From the NCBI GenBank assembly GCA_910578815.1, contig CAJTSE010000002.1, positions 158,703-209,582 of the forward strand: DNA of 50,880 nucleotides. Direction: 5' to 3'. Below the pieces are notes generated by a model. The model was not told the origin of the DNA and ran no database searches. It saw only the letters and a list, made by a program, of their open reading frames with translations. The position numbers and the translations under genes were made by a program. The stretch comes from an uncultured Acetatifactor sp. (GTDB lineage Bacteria; Bacillota; Clostridia; Lachnospirales; Lachnospiraceae). This document shows positions 49,108 through 50,880 of this stretch, one piece after another (position 1 is the stretch's first letter; the number at the start of each line of letters is the position of its first letter).

Positions 49108-50880
49108 TTATTCCCCCATATAACGATATTCGTACTCGTAAGTCCACTGATAATCCAAGTATCCGTTGCTCATAGTCTCATCATAATTGCTCTCATACCC
49201 GTAATAAGCGGTTTCACTGGCAATATTCCCCATGTCGTCATACTCGTAATCATATTTTTCCCAGAAATCAATCGTTTCATCGCTGTCATAGGTAATAGCC
49301 GACGCCAGCCAGAACTCGCCGGATTCCGTTTCAATATAGGTATACTCCGTCCGCTGTAAAACCTGGTCCCCGTTATACGAGATTATCTTTGAAATCTGCC
49401 CGTCCTGCCGGTACTCGTATCCTGCCAGCAGGCTGTCGTCCCAGCCGTACCGATAGACCACCGCCAAATTTCCGTTCTCATCATACAGCTTTTGAATTTT
49501 AATCGTAGTATACTCATCTTCTCCGGTCCAGATGATCCATTCTACATCTCCTGCCTCGTTATACTCCAGTGAAGCCGTCTCATAATAGCTGACATCCCCA
49601 TACGGGTCATACCATGTCTCGTCTTTAGGATTCCCGTTTTCATCATAAGTAGTTATGCAGGACAATAACCCGCTCTCATACTGGATCTCTTTTTCCTTAT
49701 TACCGGCCGCGTCATATTCTACCTCATAACCATCGTCCAGGCTTCCGTAAGAATAAGAGAAGGATTTTGTCACATTCCCCGCCTCGTCATACTCGATCTC
49801 CTGCACTACCCATATTCCGTCATATACAGTGACCTTTGCCATCTGCAGATTTTCCTTCAAATGGCTTTTCTGCTCCGTAAGGGAGGCATCCTTCGTCACA
49901 CTGATGCCCTCTTCCAGCACCTCCAGGGCCCCGGTATAGTCACCGGCCTGCTTGCAGTCTTCCGCCCACTGGGTGTAGATACCTGCCTTTTTATCCGTCA
50001 GGGAAACTTCCCCCGTGGCTTCCGCACCCTCATCCAACAGGCGCAGCGCCTCCTGGTAATCGCCTTGACAGGAGCTATAATAAGCCCACTTTTCATATAC
50101 CTCTGTCTTTTTTGCTTCCAGAGAAGCATCCCCGGTCTCGCCGATTCCCTCATCCAGCAGCCACAGTGCCTGGTAATAAGAATCCTGAGCTAAATATTGA
50201 TCCGCTTCTATATTATAGCTATTCACCAGCAGACTCTCCAGCCCGCTGTTTCCGGTAGTCTGCCAGCCTCTTTTTAAAATATCCCGCGCCTTGTCGAAAT
50301 TCAGGTTTTCCTCCGAAAGGTACAAATTGGCCTCTGCCAGGTATACATCCGCAAGCCTGTCCGCCAATTCCTGCTCCCCGGTCTCTTCCACGCCCTTCTG
50401 CAGCAGCTCATAAGCCTGACTGTATTCCTTATTCTTGGTATAATAATCAGCCGCCTTATTATATACTTCCACCAGCTTATCCGTCAGAAGCCCCTCAGTC
50501 TCTTCTTCCTCAGAAACCTCGCTGCGTCCTTTCGTCAGAATATCCAGCGCCGCCGGAAAATCCTCCTGCCGCACATAAATTTCTGCGGAATTAATATAAG
50601 CCTCCGCAAGTGTCTCGTCCAGATCCAGCGCTTCTTCGTAATATGTAAGTGCATCCTCGTAGTCTTCCTCGCCAAAACATTGCTGCGCCAGCTTCATGTT
50701 CTTCTTAACTTTATAGCCGCTGCTGGTAAAATATAACCCACCGGCTACACCTCCCGCCGCGAGTACCAGCAGCAAAAGAACCACCAGAGCGATCACCGCC
50801 CCCTTATTCCCTTTCTGTTTCTCTTTCGGTACTGCCTCTGACGTTTTCGGCTCTTCCGCCTTCGCCTGCTTCGGTGCTGC
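49108..50880 (-). CDS. TPR and YD-repeat membrane protein, 5' end outside window
   Basis: The frame stays open to the right edge (28 codons beyond a GTG at 50796), so the N-terminus is missing. The visible part has an Ala/Lys/Glu/Pro-rich cytoplasmic stretch, one membrane helix (VIALVVLLLLVLAAGGVAGGLYF), about seven TPR-like units with LLDEGIGETGDASLEAKK-type repeats, and a C-terminal series of YD-like repeats (YDEAGNV, YDENGNPK, YDDMGNI). It is an outward-facing scaffold of unknown partner. Confidence 0.8.
   Translation of the reverse strand, partial: AAPKQAKAEEPKTSEAVPKEKQKGNKGAVIALVVLLLLVLAAGGVAGGLYFTSSGYKVKKNMKLAQQCFGEEDYEDALTYYEEALDLDETLAEAYINSAEIYVRQEDFPAALDILTKGRSEVSEEEETEGLLTDKLVEVYNKAADYYTKNKEYSQAYELLQKGVEETGEQELADRLADVYLAEANLYLSEENLNFDKARDILKRGWQTTGNSGLESLLVNSYNIEADQYLAQDSYYQALWLLDEGIGETGDASLEAKKTEVYEKWAYYSSCQGDYQEALRLLDEGAEATGEVSLTDKKAGIYTQWAEDCKQAGDYTGALEVLEEGISVTKDASLTEQKSHLKENLQMAKVTVYDGIWVVQEIEYDEAGNVTKSFSYSYGSLDDGYEVEYDAAGNKEKEIQYESGLLSCITTYDENGNPKDETWYDPYGDVSYYETASLEYNEAGDVEWIIWTGEDEYTTIKIQKLYDENGNLAVVYRYGWDDSLLAGYEYRQDGQISKIISYNGDQVLQRTEYTYIETESGEFWLASAITYDSDETIDFWEKYDYEYDDMGNIASETAYYGYESNYDETMSNGYLDYQWTYEYEYRYMGE

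Overview
The window looks like a chromosomal segment of an anaerobic Clostridia, most likely a Lachnospiraceae member. The evidence is the S10/spc ribosomal order, zinc-type S14, a FabK-type fatty-acid cluster with a MarR (FabT-like) regulator, an accD-accA fusion, many Gram-positive type chemoreceptors, and strong AAGGAGG ribosome binding sites. No rRNA, tRNA, CRISPR array, prophage or insertion-sequence transposase was seen.

Layout. 1-7760 (minus) is the S10-spc ribosomal protein operon from rpsJ to rpsH, continuing past the left edge. It has a consensus promoter and a long structured leader (7760-8056), a second structured gap between rpsJ and rplC, and several short tandem duplications placed just after stop codons. 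8081-11581 holds an acetyltransferase, a divergent RlmI-like methyltransferase and a KdpDE-like two-component pair. 11622-13108 (minus) is an ECF-like sigma factor with a coupled membrane anti-sigma candidate and its own candidate ECF promoter. 13189-22799 (minus) is a type II fatty-acid and phospholipid cluster: acpP-fabK-fabD-fabG-fabF-fabZ-accDA-fabH-marR-cls. It starts at a TTGACA/TATCAT promoter followed by three FabT-like palindromes with 16-bp centre spacing.

23113-37471 is a signalling and surface-glycan region: two membrane chemoreceptors and one soluble zinc-binding (CZB) chemoreceptor, a c-di-GMP protein with degenerate GGDEF and intact EAL, a heterodimeric ABC exporter followed by a DUF2264 protein, and a GH5 lipoprotein endoglucanase directly behind a chemoreceptor gene. 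37490-41018 (minus) couples a GH127 beta-L-arabinofuranosidase to a glycerate 2-kinase. Upstream of it lies a 180-bp imperfect palindrome with nested hairpins (41147-41326).

41360-44830 holds a repeat-rich membrane-anchored DUF5050/DUF3298-like protein and a divergent tocopherol-cyclase-family protein. 44893-48400 (minus) is a compact module of a small secreted protein, two ABC-2-type membrane proteins, an ATPase and a secreted/anchored protein. It lies behind a promoter with three evenly spaced 9-bp operator half-sites. The small protein's signal-peptide start is out of frame by one base at homopolymer runs. This is the best candidate for an undescribed, possibly bacteriocin-like or cell-envelope system. 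The right end holds a GNAT acetyltransferase and a TPR/YD-repeat membrane protein that runs off the window.
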